From NCBI RefSeq assembly GCF_003400205.1, contig NZ_QUQV01000008.1, positions 1 to 64,000 on the forward strand: 64,000 nt of DNA, read 5' to 3'. A model generated the notes under the pieces. It was not told the origin of the DNA, did no database searches, and saw nothing but the letters and a program-made list of their open reading frames with translations. Shown one piece after another: positions 32,988 through 40,843 of this stretch. Numbering within the stretch: the stretch's first letter is position 1; every line of letters starts with the position of its first letter. A program made the translations under genes and the position numbers. Origin of the DNA: Bacillus sp. HNG. GTDB taxonomy: Bacteria > Bacillota > Bacilli > Bacillales > Bacillaceae_L.

Positions 32988-33539
32988 TTACACATTTTTT
33001 GAAATTTCTAGGATTCTTTGAATAACAGAAGCTACTTCCTCATCTTCCCTAATTATGAATAAATGGTCTGCTTCACCTTCAACCGGATCTGTAATATCTT
33101 CATTTTGTTGGCGAGCTAACACCTCTTTAAAAGTAGAAGCTCCCCGAAAGATATTCGTGTTTCGCTGACTGTGAGTTACCCGAGATAGAAGAACATGATC
33201 TGGTATATCAAAGTGGACAAGGATGCGGACAAACTTATTTTTAGTAAACAGTTCTTCTAGTAAGTACAAACGACTTTTTCGATAACGATTCGAATTACAG
33301 ATAATTAAATGAAAATCAGTGTTTTTAATTGCATAATCCACAATTAATCGCGAAATGGCGTGCTTGAGAGTGTTTGGTCCTTGTTTAGGTTGTAAATTCT
33401 TGTAGTAAGTATTGATGAACTCAGCTTGGTTATCCTGGTCCATTACAATAGATTTGGTTAACTTTTTTTCTAGCACTCTTGCGAATGTGGTTTTCCCGCT
33501 ATGTGTTTTGCCCACTGTCATAATCACTAGTCTTTTCAT
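32988..33539 (-). CDS. AAA_33-type P-loop ATPase/kinase
   Basis: A 183-aa P-loop protein. Walker A is VGKTHSGKTTFA near residue 9, and RLIVDYAIKNTDFHLIICNSNRYRKSRLYL (quoted in part) carries the second motif region. It resembles the AAA_33/zeta-toxin-like kinases that phosphorylate small substrates. It is transcribed separately, with a terminator after it. The substrate is unknown. Confidence 0.75.
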   Translation of the reverse strand: MKRLVIMTVGKTHSGKTTFARVLEKKLTKSIVMDQDNQAEFINTYYKNLQPKQGPNTLKHAISRLIVDYAIKNTDFHLIICNSNRYRKSRLYLLEELFTKNKFVRILVHFDIPDHVLLSRVTHSQRNTNIFRGASTFKEVLARQQNEDITDPVEGEADHLFIIREDEEVASVIQRILEISKNV

Positions 33540-33588
33540 AGAATTCCTCCAGCAAAACGTTCATTAATAAGCGCAACTCTTAAAATAT

Positions 33589-34086
33589 TCACTTAGTAAG
33601 TACAGGTTCTACCAATGGTATTCTGGAGAAATCCACTACATCGTCTCCATCATAAAAAAATCGGTGTTCATATTTCGTTTCGTCATTAAGAATCTCGTGT
33701 AAAAAGTATTTTAAGTTGGCTAATCCTACGTTTTTCGGATGTAGAATCCAAGTTAGGTCTTTCCAATCCAAGATACCTTCATTAGTTTTGAGTGGTGTAT
33801 GGTATTCGTACGCCTCTGGCAGCTCTGCTATAAAAACGTACATACCGTCAAAATAAGAATGCCTTGGGTTCGTCCATGTGATGTTTCCCTTATACAAAAC
33901 GTTTTCCGGCTTCATTTCAATACCCGTTTCTTCGCTAATCTCTCGAAGAACACATTCAACCGGAGTCTCTCCTTGCTCTAGTTTCCCTCCAACACCATTC
34001 CAGATTCCCATCCACTCAGGCGACTCCCGATTTAACAGCAAAATCTTATTTCCTTGCTTGATAAAACAGATTGTATATGAATACAT
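33589..34086 (-). CDS. Nudix hydrolase (MutT-like)
   Basis: A 165-aa protein whose Nudix box starts GGKLEQGETPVECV and ends REISEETGIE, with all the metal-binding glutamates. It starts YTICFIKQGNKILLLNRES, typical of 8-oxo-dGTP or nucleotide-sanitising MutT proteins, and its length agrees. It should hydrolyse a nucleoside diphosphate linked to X, probably an oxidised or non-canonical dNTP. It is one of five Nudix genes in this window. Confidence 0.85.
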   Translation of the reverse strand: MYSYTICFIKQGNKILLLNRESPEWMGIWNGVGGKLEQGETPVECVLREISEETGIEMKPENVLYKGNITWTNPRHSYFDGMYVFIAELPEAYEYHTPLKTNEGILDWKDLTWILHPKNVGLANLKYFLHEILNDETKYEHRFFYDGDDVVDFSRIPLVEPVLTK

Positions 34087-34170
34087 TTGAAATTCCTCCG
34101 TGTAAAAAACTTCTAGTAATTATTTCCACAAAAATTTTATTATTCCTTTTTTCATATTTTCAGGAAAATA

Positions 34171-34206
34171 AAAATCACCATAACCTTTGCTTGAGGTCAT
34201 GGTGAT
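34171..34206 (-). terminator. Terminator of the coiled-coil gene
   Basis: ATCACCATAACC and GGTCATGGTGAT arms with a T-rich run on the minus strand. Confidence 0.75.
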
Positions 34207-34249
34207 CTTGGTATATCCGTCAGTGTTGGACTTATCTAGGAAGAGTTTT

Positions 34250-34618
34250 TTATTGTTGTTTTAATCGCTCGATTTCTACCTCTACATTAAAAACACGTTT
34301 GTTTAAAACTTCTGTTTTATTTTCGAGGTTTTTATTCATCCGCTCTAGCAAGGCAACTATATCTTGAGGCCGACTTAGTTCAATACGGCGTACTACCTCT
34401 TTTACTTCTAAAATTTCACTTTTCAATTCAGTTTTGACTGCTGATATTTCACTTTTTAATTCAGTTTTGACCGAGCCTAATCCCTTTTTTACTGCAGTTA
34501 CTTCTGTCTTTACTGAGGCTAATTCTGTTTTCACTTCCGATACTTCATTTTTCATATTACCTATTTCATGTCTTATCTCGTCTTGTCCTGTTAATATTTG
34601 CTTTAATAGTTCTTCCAT
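34250..34618 (-). CDS. Coiled-coil protein with tandem heptad/hendecad repeats, 122 aa
   Basis: Almost the entire protein is a coiled coil. Residues 20-75 contain VKTELAS-VKTEVTA-VKKGLGS in heptads, then two 11-residue units VKTELKSEISA and VKTELKSEILE. The DNA shows the matching 33-bp tandem repeat near 34413 and 34446. Residues 76-122 continue helical (RRIELSRPQDIVALLERMN). It is cytosolic and probably a rod or oligomerising partner. I do not know its function. It has its own terminator. Confidence 0.6.
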   Translation of the reverse strand: MEELLKQILTGQDEIRHEIGNMKNEVSEVKTELASVKTEVTAVKKGLGSVKTELKSEISAVKTELKSEILEVKEVVRRIELSRPQDIVALLERMNKNLENKTEVLNKRVFNVEVEIERLKQQ

Positions 34619-34713
34619 CCCAACACTCCCCTTTTCCTCTTAAAATTGTATCATGACCTAGTCCTTTATCAAATTACAATTTGTGTCAGGACTATTTATT
34701 AAAGGGTTACATA

Positions 34714-34739
34714 GTGAAAACCATTTAGCATGTTTTCAC
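34714..34739. repeat. Perfect hairpin without clear gene
   Basis: GTGAAAAC and GTTTTCAC surround a 10-nt loop between the coiled-coil and Nudix genes. A second, longer inverted repeat (AGTCCT...AGGACT) lies just to its left. No T run follows, so these may be mRNA-processing hairpins. Confidence 0.35.
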
Positions 34740-34766
34740 CAGGTTCAGGATAAAAAGGAGAGTCTG

Positions 34767-35240
34767 TTAAAAATATTTCACTAATAAATGCTCTTCGACT
34801 AAGTTAATACTCTTTCGGTTTGAAACATAATCAACAAGATGTTCTTTGATATTTGGGAATAAAACGATTTGATTTAATTCAGCAAGTGGAATCCATTTTA
34901 CACCCGTTTGGTTTGGATCTGGGTTGCTAGGAAAACGTGGTGACGAACCGTTTTTTATTTCACACTCAAATAGCAAGGATATCGAATGTGTTTCACCATA
35001 TATATTTGAGCTTTTATGAGGAGCATATTCGTATACAAACGCTAACGAGCCAACTTCAACTTCAACTGAAGCCTCTTCCATCGCTTCCCTTTGGACTGCT
35101 TCAATGACTGTTTCGTTAGGCTCTACACCGCCCGATGGCAAATTATAATGAAGGCCCTTTTCATCATTGAATTCTACTAGGAGAATTGAATTGTTTTCGA
35201 TAATAACTGCACCCGCTCTTACACGTATGTGATAGGTCAT
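34767..35240 (-). CDS. Nudix hydrolase
   Basis: A 157-aa Nudix protein. The box begins GGVEPNETVIEAV and ends REAMEEASVEV; the Gly of EExGU is Ser here, but all acidic metal ligands remain. The N-terminal strands read IRVRAGAVIIENNSILLVEF. The substrate is unknown. The ATG at 35240 is eight bases after AAAGGA; a longer frame overlaps the neighbouring gene. It is immediately downstream of a lipoprotein gene. Confidence 0.8.
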   Translation of the reverse strand: MTYHIRVRAGAVIIENNSILLVEFNDEKGLHYNLPSGGVEPNETVIEAVQREAMEEASVEVEVGSLAFVYEYAPHKSSNIYGETHSISLLFECEIKNGSSPRFPSNPDPNQTGVKWIPLAELNQIVLFPNIKEHLVDYVSNRKSINLVEEHLLVKYF

Positions 35241-35257
35241 GACAGCATTCCTTTCCA

Positions 35258-35659
35258 TTAATTTTCCCCAACTATAATTTCAAGTAGCGCCTCTGAGTCT
35301 TCCTGGTTTAATTGAATGTACTCATCATTACCTCTTACTAAAGCCAGAATGTTTTTATTTACCCAAAGCTCATATGGCACTGCTTTAGCCTCGATATTGG
35401 GATTTTTAAATTGGAATAAAAATCGGTAATCAGGAGGCCTGTCCATTTCAACTTTTGCTTTTTCCCAATCTGCATTATCTACTATTTTTTTCACTGTTTG
35501 AACTTGTTCGTTATCGGTTATTTCCTTAAAGTCCTCATAACTATTTTCATTGCCTATGCGCTTTTGAATTTTTATGTATTGTTCATCCTGGTCTTGAGCG
35601 GCGCTTAAGCATCCAGTCGTTACAAACAGTATCAATATAAATAAGATAGCCTGTTTAAT
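35258..35659 (-). CDS. Small lipoprotein, possible ATT start
   Basis: From codon 35659 the frame reads KQAILFILILFVTTGCLSAAQ, a textbook lipoprotein signal with lipobox VTTGC, followed by an acidic domain of about 115 aa. The codon at the expected start is ATT, seven bases after GGGGG. No ATG, GTG or TTG fits in frame there, and an ATG two bases away is out of frame. It lies 11 bp after the preceding gene, as expected for an operon. The function is unknown. Confidence 0.55.
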   Translation of the reverse strand: MKQAILFILILFVTTGCLSAAQDQDEQYIKIQKRIGNENSYEDFKEITDNEQVQTVKKIVDNADWEKAKVEMDRPPDYRFLFQFKNPNIEAKAVPYELWVNKNILALVRGNDEYIQLNQEDSEALLEIIVGEN

Positions 35660-35670
35660 GTCATTTCCCC

Positions 35671-36030
35671 CTACTTTGGCAATAATTGAAATGAAGAACA
35701 TAGGCTACGTAGTGTGTGGAGTCTACCGGTTAAGATAAATAAATCGTTGTAGTTCCGCTCCACATATTCCTCAATTACGTCCAAACCTTTTTTTACATCA
35801 GTCACTAATAGATTGGTGTACTTTTCATTCCAAGAAAATCGGTTGATTCTCCTAAGTTCAGCAGCGTTAAGTTGGAATTTGAATTCTTCAATTAACAGCT
35901 TGACCTGGTACAATTTATCGGGATTCTCCACATAGCTTTTATATTTATGATCATAGTTTTCTTGAACGAATTGAATAAAGCCATCAATCTGGTCAGCCAA
36001 CATTGTCGCAATCCGCATCTCGTAACTCAT
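35671..36030 (-). CDS. Hypothetical helical protein, 119 aa
   Basis: A 119-aa cytosolic, helical protein. The ATG at 36030 follows GGGGAG by eight bases. IATMLADQIDGFIQFVQENY and VTDVKKGLDVIEEYVERNY are amphipathic. There is no membrane helix or cysteine cluster (one cysteine near the C-terminus). I do not recognise it. It precedes the lipoprotein gene with the unusual start. Confidence 0.55.
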   Translation of the reverse strand: MSYEMRIATMLADQIDGFIQFVQENYDHKYKSYVENPDKLYQVKLLIEEFKFQLNAAELRRINRFSWNEKYTNLLVTDVKKGLDVIEEYVERNYNDLFILTGRLHTLRSLCSSFQLLPK

Positions 36031-36129
36031 TTTGCCATCTCCCCTCTGATACATGACTTTGATACAGGAGAACTTGTCGTATGTAAAATATATGTTTCTA
36101 TTATTCAATCATGAGGGATTTCGACTATT

Positions 36130-36504
36130 TTAACCTTCAGCAAGAACTAGATAACGTTTTATCATATTTTCGTATTTTACAATTAAAATATCGCGACGTT
36201 CTTTAGCGGTAAAAATCTGTGCACCCATTGGTAAATAATTCGCTGTGCCATCCTTAAAATCCTCTGCTTTTGTAGCATTAAATTGTATCTCACCAATTTG
36301 TTCATTTTCGGTTAGTTCAAGTTCATCTACCCAATCAAAATTTGTTTTATAGATAGCACCTTCCCATTGAAAAATATCAGCCTTGTTATCTAGCCTCAAT
36401 GCCTCTTCCGCGTCGGGTTCTTCGCTTGTCACGACCGTAGCGGTTTGATTGCAGCCAACTAAAAAACAAAACAATATCGCTACTAAGATGCCTTTCCTCT
36501 TCAA
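36130..36504 (-). CDS. Small lipoprotein, 124 aa
   Basis: A signal peptide with lipobox LVGC (KGILVAILFCFLVGC) and a domain of about 105 residues that includes EGAIYKTNFDWVDELEL and NYLPMGAQIFTAKERR. The TTG at 36504 lies a few bases after GGGGTGG; GTG at 36513 is an alternative. The function is unknown. It is located between two terminated units. Confidence 0.65.
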   Translation of the reverse strand: MKRKGILVAILFCFLVGCNQTATVVTSEEPDAEEALRLDNKADIFQWEGAIYKTNFDWVDELELTENEQIGEIQFNATKAEDFKDGTANYLPMGAQIFTAKERRDILIVKYENMIKRYLVLAEG

Positions 36505-36552
36505 AAAAACCACCCCTTGAATTAGACTTTCATCAAATAAAGTTTCAGCGAC

Positions 36553-36585
36553 AAAAAAAGCGATTGCCGATACAATAGCAATCGC
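36553..36585 (-). terminator. Terminator of the rhodanese/HesB-like unit
   Basis: GCGATTGC and GCAATCGC arms around a 10-nt loop, then seven T on the minus strand, 13 bp after the rhodanese stop. Confidence 0.85.
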
Positions 36586-36597
36586 CTTCGCTTTTCA

Positions 36598-36939
36598 TTA
36601 TTTCGTTTTTAGATATTCTTTCCATGCAGTGATTCCACCCTCTAATACAGCAACATTATACTCGTGTTCTGAAAGGATGTTCGCACATTTAGTTGCAGAG
36701 TTTCCTGTTGTACACGTTACAATAATTTCTTTGTTCTTAGGCAATGAATCAATCGCCTTGCCATTGTTTTCTTCTAAATTAAATACTTCAGCTTTATATA
36801 TGTTTTGACTTTCGATCGTGGGTCCTTCTATATGAAAATCATTGTACTTGTCCTCAGCCCTTACATCTAATAGGACAACCTTTTCTTGCTCGTTCACTTT
36901 TTGAAAAAATTCTTCAGGTGTAATCTTTTTAAGGGGCAT
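36598..36939 (-). CDS. Single-domain rhodanese
   Basis: A 113-aa rhodanese. LLDVRAEDKYNDFHIEG is the conserved first motif and VTCTTGNSATKCA the active-site loop with Cys76 (CTTGNS, the usual six-residue loop). CANILSEHEYNVAVLEGG follows. It transfers or carries sulfane sulfur. It is preceded by a HesB/IscA-like gene 15 bp upstream, suggesting joint sulfur handling. Confidence 0.85.
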   Translation of the reverse strand: MPLKKITPEEFFQKVNEQEKVVLLDVRAEDKYNDFHIEGPTIESQNIYKAEVFNLEENNGKAIDSLPKNKEIIVTCTTGNSATKCANILSEHEYNVAVLEGGITAWKEYLKTK

Positions 36940-36954
36940 TTTTGTTCCTCCTTT

Positions 36955-37221
36955 TTACGAATAGCTTCCAGGACCTGTTAATACTAATCCAACACCGTTT
37001 TCATTCTCTTCTTTGTCTAACGTTAGTATCTCAGTTCCTGTTACGCTAGGATCGAATGCTACTTTAATACCTTTAATCGTTTGAACACGATCGTATTCGT
37101 GGGGTTCTTCAATCGCTAATGCAATTTGCGGTCCGTTACTGCTGCTCGGAACGGTGTACAGACGAATTCCCACCGCACCCGATTTTTCCAACAATTGCTT
37201 AGCCTCATCCGTTATGTACAT
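36955..37221 (-). CDS. HesB/IscA-like protein lacking cysteines
   Basis: An 88-aa protein with the HesB fold pattern MYITDEAKQLLEKSGAVGIRL and IKGIKVAFDPSVTGTEILTLD. In related short HesB proteins the loop after strand two carries Cys residues (SCCGPQ), whereas here it is SSSNGPQ. The protein has no cysteine at all, so it cannot bind an iron-sulfur cluster in the usual way. It is paired with a rhodanese. The substrate and partner are unknown; it may be a structural or ligand-binding descendant. Confidence 0.65.
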   Translation of the reverse strand: MYITDEAKQLLEKSGAVGIRLYTVPSSSNGPQIALAIEEPHEYDRVQTIKGIKVAFDPSVTGTEILTLDKEENENGVGLVLTGPGSYS

Positions 37222-37299
37222 CGTATACTCCTCCTAAAACATCTATATTATCATTATAATGGTTATTCTTCGCAGACCCAAGCCCTGTCACTAATGTAC

Positions 37300-37707
37300 T
37301 TACTCAAAAAATGGTTCTATATTTGTTGAATCAAACCCACTAATGATTTGATAGCTGTTTTGTTTAGACCATTCATATTCATAAATCAACATGTAATTTT
37401 CAGCGTAAATGGTCGAGCCAAATTCCCGTTTGTTGTCAGCTTGTAAGATAATCCAATATGATTCGTCGAAATCAATGGATCCCATGGCTTTTTCTGTTAA
37501 CTCAGTTTCTGAAAGTTGATTCATTAAATTGAGAACCTCACTCCCATCCTCAATTACAACTTCCTTGTTATCAGAACTTCTAATTATTTCTACGAAGGTT
37601 ATTTCAAACGGATTTGAAACGGCTTCGTTGAAATTCGTACTTCTTTTTACATAAAATACGCCGAGAAAAATCACAATCACTAAAATACCGATTATAATCT
37701 TATTCAA
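37300..37707 (-). CDS. Membrane-anchored hypothetical protein, 135 aa
   Basis: An N-terminal helix (KIIIGILVIVIFLGVFYV) anchors a domain of about 110 residues outside the membrane. The domain is acidic (VVIEDGSEVLNLMNQLSETEL, YWIILQADNKREFGSTIYA). I do not recognise the family. It starts six bases after the methyltransferase stop and is likely co-transcribed. Confidence 0.6.
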   Translation of the reverse strand: MNKIIIGILVIVIFLGVFYVKRSTNFNEAVSNPFEITFVEIIRSSDNKEVVIEDGSEVLNLMNQLSETELTEKAMGSIDFDESYWIILQADNKREFGSTIYAENYMLIYEYEWSKQNSYQIISGFDSTNIEPFFE

Positions 37708-37713
37708 TCTGCA

Positions 37714-38499
37714 TCATTCATTTTTTCTAAACCGTAAAATCAGCACAGGCGGAATCTCATGCCACTCAAATTTAGTGGTTTCGTTTTGGAAGCTTGGCTC
37801 CTCCATACCGTCCAATAAAAAATTTGATTCTAAAAATAGATTCATATAATACGATAAGGGGCGGTGGAACATAAGATGAGGGATGGACTGACCTTTTATA
37901 CCAATCGCTTTATAAGGCTCCGAGGTGAGATATTTTGATATTTGGATGCTATTTGAGGTAACCACATGTCCATTCCTATCTTCGGTTTCGGTAATTTTTC
38001 GTAAACCTGGGGGTTGAAAACAAGGATGTGTGATAGAAAAAACAAAAAAACCATTAGGCTTTAACATCTTATGTAAGGAATTAACTAATGGTCGGATATC
38101 CGCAATATCCATTAAGGCCATATTTGCAACGGCACTATCAAATTTTTCATTCCCTAGTTCGGATAATTGCTCGTAACTGGTCGCGTCTATCACTTTATAA
38201 TCGATTTGATTTTTGTATTCGTTTGTTCTGATTTTTGCTCGTTCTATCATTTTTGTAGAGTAATCGAATGCAACAACCTTTGCTCCTAATTCTGCAAGTC
38301 GCTTTGAAAAATTGCCATTGCCACACGCAATATCTAAAATGGTCTGGTCTGTTTTTACATTTAATAGTTTTTCAGTATAGGGGCGAATCAGTTCTCGATG
38401 AAATCGATTGCTCTCTTCCCCCATATAATCATCCCAATGTTCCGCATTCTGTTCCCATCTCTCTTGCGATTCATCGGTAAGTTCCTTCCATTCACTCAA
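37714..38499 (-). CDS. SAM-dependent methyltransferase, class I
   Basis: A 261-aa Rossmann-fold methyltransferase. ILDIACGNGNFSKRL is the SAM-binding motif I (near residue 61), VVAFDYSTKMIERA motif II, DSAVANMALMDI motif IV and LKPNGFFVFSITHPCF the motif V-VI region. The methyl acceptor is unknown. A TTG at 38499 (eight bases after AAAGGAG) is preferred to the more upstream frame start. It lies next to the 135-aa anchored protein. Confidence 0.85.
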   Translation of the reverse strand: MSEWKELTDESQERWEQNAEHWDDYMGEESNRFHRELIRPYTEKLLNVKTDQTILDIACGNGNFSKRLAELGAKVVAFDYSTKMIERAKIRTNEYKNQIDYKVIDATSYEQLSELGNEKFDSAVANMALMDIADIRPLVNSLHKMLKPNGFFVFSITHPCFQPPGLRKITETEDRNGHVVTSNSIQISKYLTSEPYKAIGIKGQSIPHLMFHRPLSYYMNLFLESNFLLDGMEEPSFQNETTKFEWHEIPPVLILRFRKNE

Positions 38500-38534
38500 C
38501 TGGCATTCTCCTTTCAAGGAACCATTGTTTATCT

Positions 38535-39305
38535 TTATAGCGCTTCCCCTTGATTACAATACTCAATATAAATTAATTTCATAACTTCCATCATTTTTTC
38601 ATCAGCCCATTTTTCTGTGTACCGATTGGGAAGATTCTTAGCCCCTAAAACATACAATAATGGATGTTTAGTGAATTCCCCCATTATCCCCATATCAACG
38701 ATTAGGTCATCTAATCCTCCCGTCATATGGTTTAAAAAATGGGACGGTATTCCGTCTATCTCCCCACGTTGCCTAACTAAGCCATTTATAAGTGGATACC
38801 ATAACTCAGGATTATGTTCATATCCTTGGTATACTTCACATAGGAGGTTCATTAGATGATTCAATTCGCCATTGTTATCTGAACTTCTGGGATTTGAGGA
38901 GATATTCACTCTATGAAAATAGGATTTAATCATTTTATTTACTTTTTCCCATCCACCTAAAAATTGAACAATACTATTAGCAATTGATTGATCGTGGCAA
39001 GCTATCATTACTTCAACAGCTTCTTTAAGGGCTAGGTTGTCTCTATTTTGAAAATGAGGATATAATTCGTTACTATCCTCTTTCGGGTCATAGCTAATGT
39101 TTTTTATTATGTCACTCCATTTGCAATTTCCTTCCTCTACTGATTTTGATACACAAAACCCAATGGCAACTTTGGCAGTTGAAGCGAGAGGTACTACTAA
39201 TTTTTCATTATGCGACAATACAATCTCCTGTTTGAGTTGTGAAAAAATAATCATTCCCACTTCGCCTGATTCTATTTCATTTACCTTTTCAAGTATTTTC
39301 AGCAT
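38535..39305 (-). CDS. Class A beta-lactamase-fold serine hydrolase
   Basis: A 256-aa protein of the beta-lactamase 2 (PF13354-like) type. Ser-Thr-Ala-Lys in VPLASTAKVAIGF is the SxxK nucleophile motif, DQSIAN occupies the SDN position and HMTGGLDDLI the KTG position. There is no signal peptide, so it is probably cytosolic. This argues against a true beta-lactamase and for an esterase or peptidase. It is monocistronic and divergent from the truncated methyltransferase. Confidence 0.75.
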   Translation of the reverse strand: MLKILEKVNEIESGEVGMIIFSQLKQEIVLSHNEKLVVPLASTAKVAIGFCVSKSVEEGNCKWSDIIKNISYDPKEDSNELYPHFQNRDNLALKEAVEVMIACHDQSIANSIVQFLGGWEKVNKMIKSYFHRVNISSNPRSSDNNGELNHLMNLLCEVYQGYEHNPELWYPLINGLVRQRGEIDGIPSHFLNHMTGGLDDLIVDMGIMGEFTKHPLLYVLGAKNLPNRYTEKWADEKMMEVMKLIYIEYCNQGEAL

Positions 39306-39423
39306 TTCAAAATTACTCCTTCGTTTCTGATTTAAATGTCACCTAATAAATTCCTATAATTTACAATACACGTTAAAATATCCAAGGGCAACGTTAATAT
39401 GGGGTGAAAGGGAGTTGGTTTGT

Positions 39424-39760
39424 ATGGAATTTAGAGGTTCGAGTGCATACGACCAGAAAGATTTCTTTACAAATTATATGAAGCGAAGGAACAGGATAGA
39501 TAGTCCCAATACTACAATAGAGGGGCCTGTCATATATGAGCTCATCGGTGATGTTCAAAATAAAAGTATTCTAGATTTAGGTTGTGGAGATGCTTCATTT
39601 GGTAAAGAATTACTCAATCAGGGTGCTGCGTTTTACACGTCGCCTCTTTAAAAGAAGGATTGAAAAGCTGGAGAAAAGGAACGAAGAACTCGAAAAGGAA
39701 AATCAGCGGTTACGTGATAATGAAAATGAAAAGCTTACCGATTATTTTGCGAATTTATAA
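39424..39760 (+). pseudogene. Truncated methyltransferase joined to a foreign coiled-coil tail
   Basis: From the ATG (39424, nine bases after GGGAG) the frame encodes the first 75 residues of a class I methyltransferase, including ILDLGCGDASFGKELL (motif I), and then stops at 39651. In another frame, 39626-39760 encodes a strongly charged coiled-coil end (RRIEKLEKRNEELEKENQRL, ending DYFANL) that must belong to a different gene. The junction near 39630 looks like a deletion fusing a 5' methyltransferase fragment to a 3' end of an unrelated gene. The product is unlikely to be active. Confidence 0.7.
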
Positions 39761-39950
39761 ATCCTTGTTCAACTACCATGAAAATAAAATTCTCTAATTA
39801 CAGAAAAAACAAAATCAAAGAAAACCCTCCTAATTCGCAAAAAAAAGAGAGCTCTATTTATTGATCTATAGATTGATAAACTGTATTAAGAACCATTATA
39901 GACATCTTAGAATATTTTCATTCTCTGTACAGATAAGTGTTTGTAAAATA
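39761..39950. other. AT-rich intergenic DNA
   Basis: About 190 bp with no convincing ORF or hairpin apart from short A-runs. It lies between the pseudogene and the candidate RNA. Confidence 0.4.
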
Positions 39951-39956
39951 ACATGG

Positions 39957-40073
39957 AAAGGTGGACGAAGGAATTTGAGAGCGAAGACTCTGTGATGAAT
40001 GGGAGGGTTGACCTCCATGAGAAATGTGGACATCCACCAGTGCGGTCATATTTTAACTCTTCCACCTTTTTTT
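39957..40073 (+). ncRNA. Candidate structured RNA with terminal stem and T run
   Basis: A 117-nt element closed by AAAGGTGGA (39957-39965) pairing with TCCACCTTT (40061-40069), followed by seven T. Inside are three hairpins: AGAG/CTCT (39978-39991), GGAGG/CCTCC (40002-40016) and GTGG/CCAC (40026-40037). A 62-aa frame overlaps it but has no ribosome binding site. This is a self-contained terminated RNA or a leader; no family that I know fits. The downstream ACT gene begins 230 nt later. Confidence 0.4.
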
Positions 40074-40302
40074 GCAAGTGTGTGGCTGATGAGCTATTAG
40101 TCTTTTTGCTTCAAAAGTACAAATTTATCCTTACGAGATAAATCCAACCATAATTACGAGCAGAAACTCTAAAAATAACATTCTATAAAATACAGAGAAT
40201 ACTGGAGAAAACGTGAGTTTTCATTTTGTTTATTGAGGGAGGATAGTAAAACGAGGGTTTGAAAGAATAAATGGTATAATTTCTAAAAGGAGTGCTAATA
40301 AT

Positions 40303-40689
40303 ATGAAATTAAAAATTTTAGATTCAACTTTTTCCGTTGTTAAATTTCCTCCAACCGAAACAATACCATTGTGGGCATTAAACTCTGATGTATTTTCTAT
40401 TACGCGAACAGATGAGGAACTGTCTATTGTGTGTCCTTCAGAATGTTTATCGATGAACGAAGTATCTAATGATGTTGAAAACGATTGGAAGTGTATAAAA
40501 GTAGAGGGAGTTTTAGACTTTAGCTTAACTGGAATATTATCTTCATTAGCGAATCCATTAGCCGAAAATAAAATCAGTATCTTTGCTATTTCAACCTTTA
40601 ATACGGATTACCTGCTTGTAAAAAGCCATTCAATTGAAAAAGCAAAAGTCGTACTAGAGAATGAAGGTCACACTTTTAACGATATTTAA
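40303..40689 (+). CDS. ACT-domain protein
   Basis: A 128-aa protein with the double-ACT-like fold of the ACT_7/CASTOR-type family: LDSTFSVVKFPPTETIPLW, WKCIKVEGVLDFSLTGILSS and ISIFAISTFNTDYLLVK. These proteins bind amino acids, and the reading IFAISTFNTDYLLV is characteristic of the group. AAAAGGAGTGC precedes the ATG. It is a stand-alone regulator-like protein; the ligand and target are unknown. Confidence 0.8.
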   Translation: MKLKILDSTFSVVKFPPTETIPLWALNSDVFSITRTDEELSIVCPSECLSMNEVSNDVENDWKCIKVEGVLDFSLTGILSSLANPLAENKISIFAISTFNTDYLLVKSHSIEKAKVVLENEGHTFNDI

Positions 40690-40700
40690 AAAAGTTTATT

Positions 40701-40747
40701 GCACTAATTGAGTGCGATTGCTCAATAAGAGCAGTCGCTTCTTGTGC
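40701..40747 (+). terminator. Hairpin after the ACT gene
   Basis: GCGATTGCTC and GAGCAGTCGC form a 10-bp stem (one G-U) with a five-base loop, inside outer GCAC/GTGC arms. There is no long T run. It is probably a weak terminator or a 3' stabilising hairpin. Confidence 0.4.
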
Positions 40748-40843
40748 TAATGATGTAGTTTAATGAAAGTACGAGGGTTCATCAAAAGGTTGTATTATAC
40801 TGAAAATAGTAAAGTCAAATTATTTTATAGGCGGTGCAGTTTT

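Noticed and set aside
39953-40141. 62-codon frame over the candidate RNA
   Set aside because: No ribosome binding site, it starts inside the outer stem, and the hairpin structure explains the region better.
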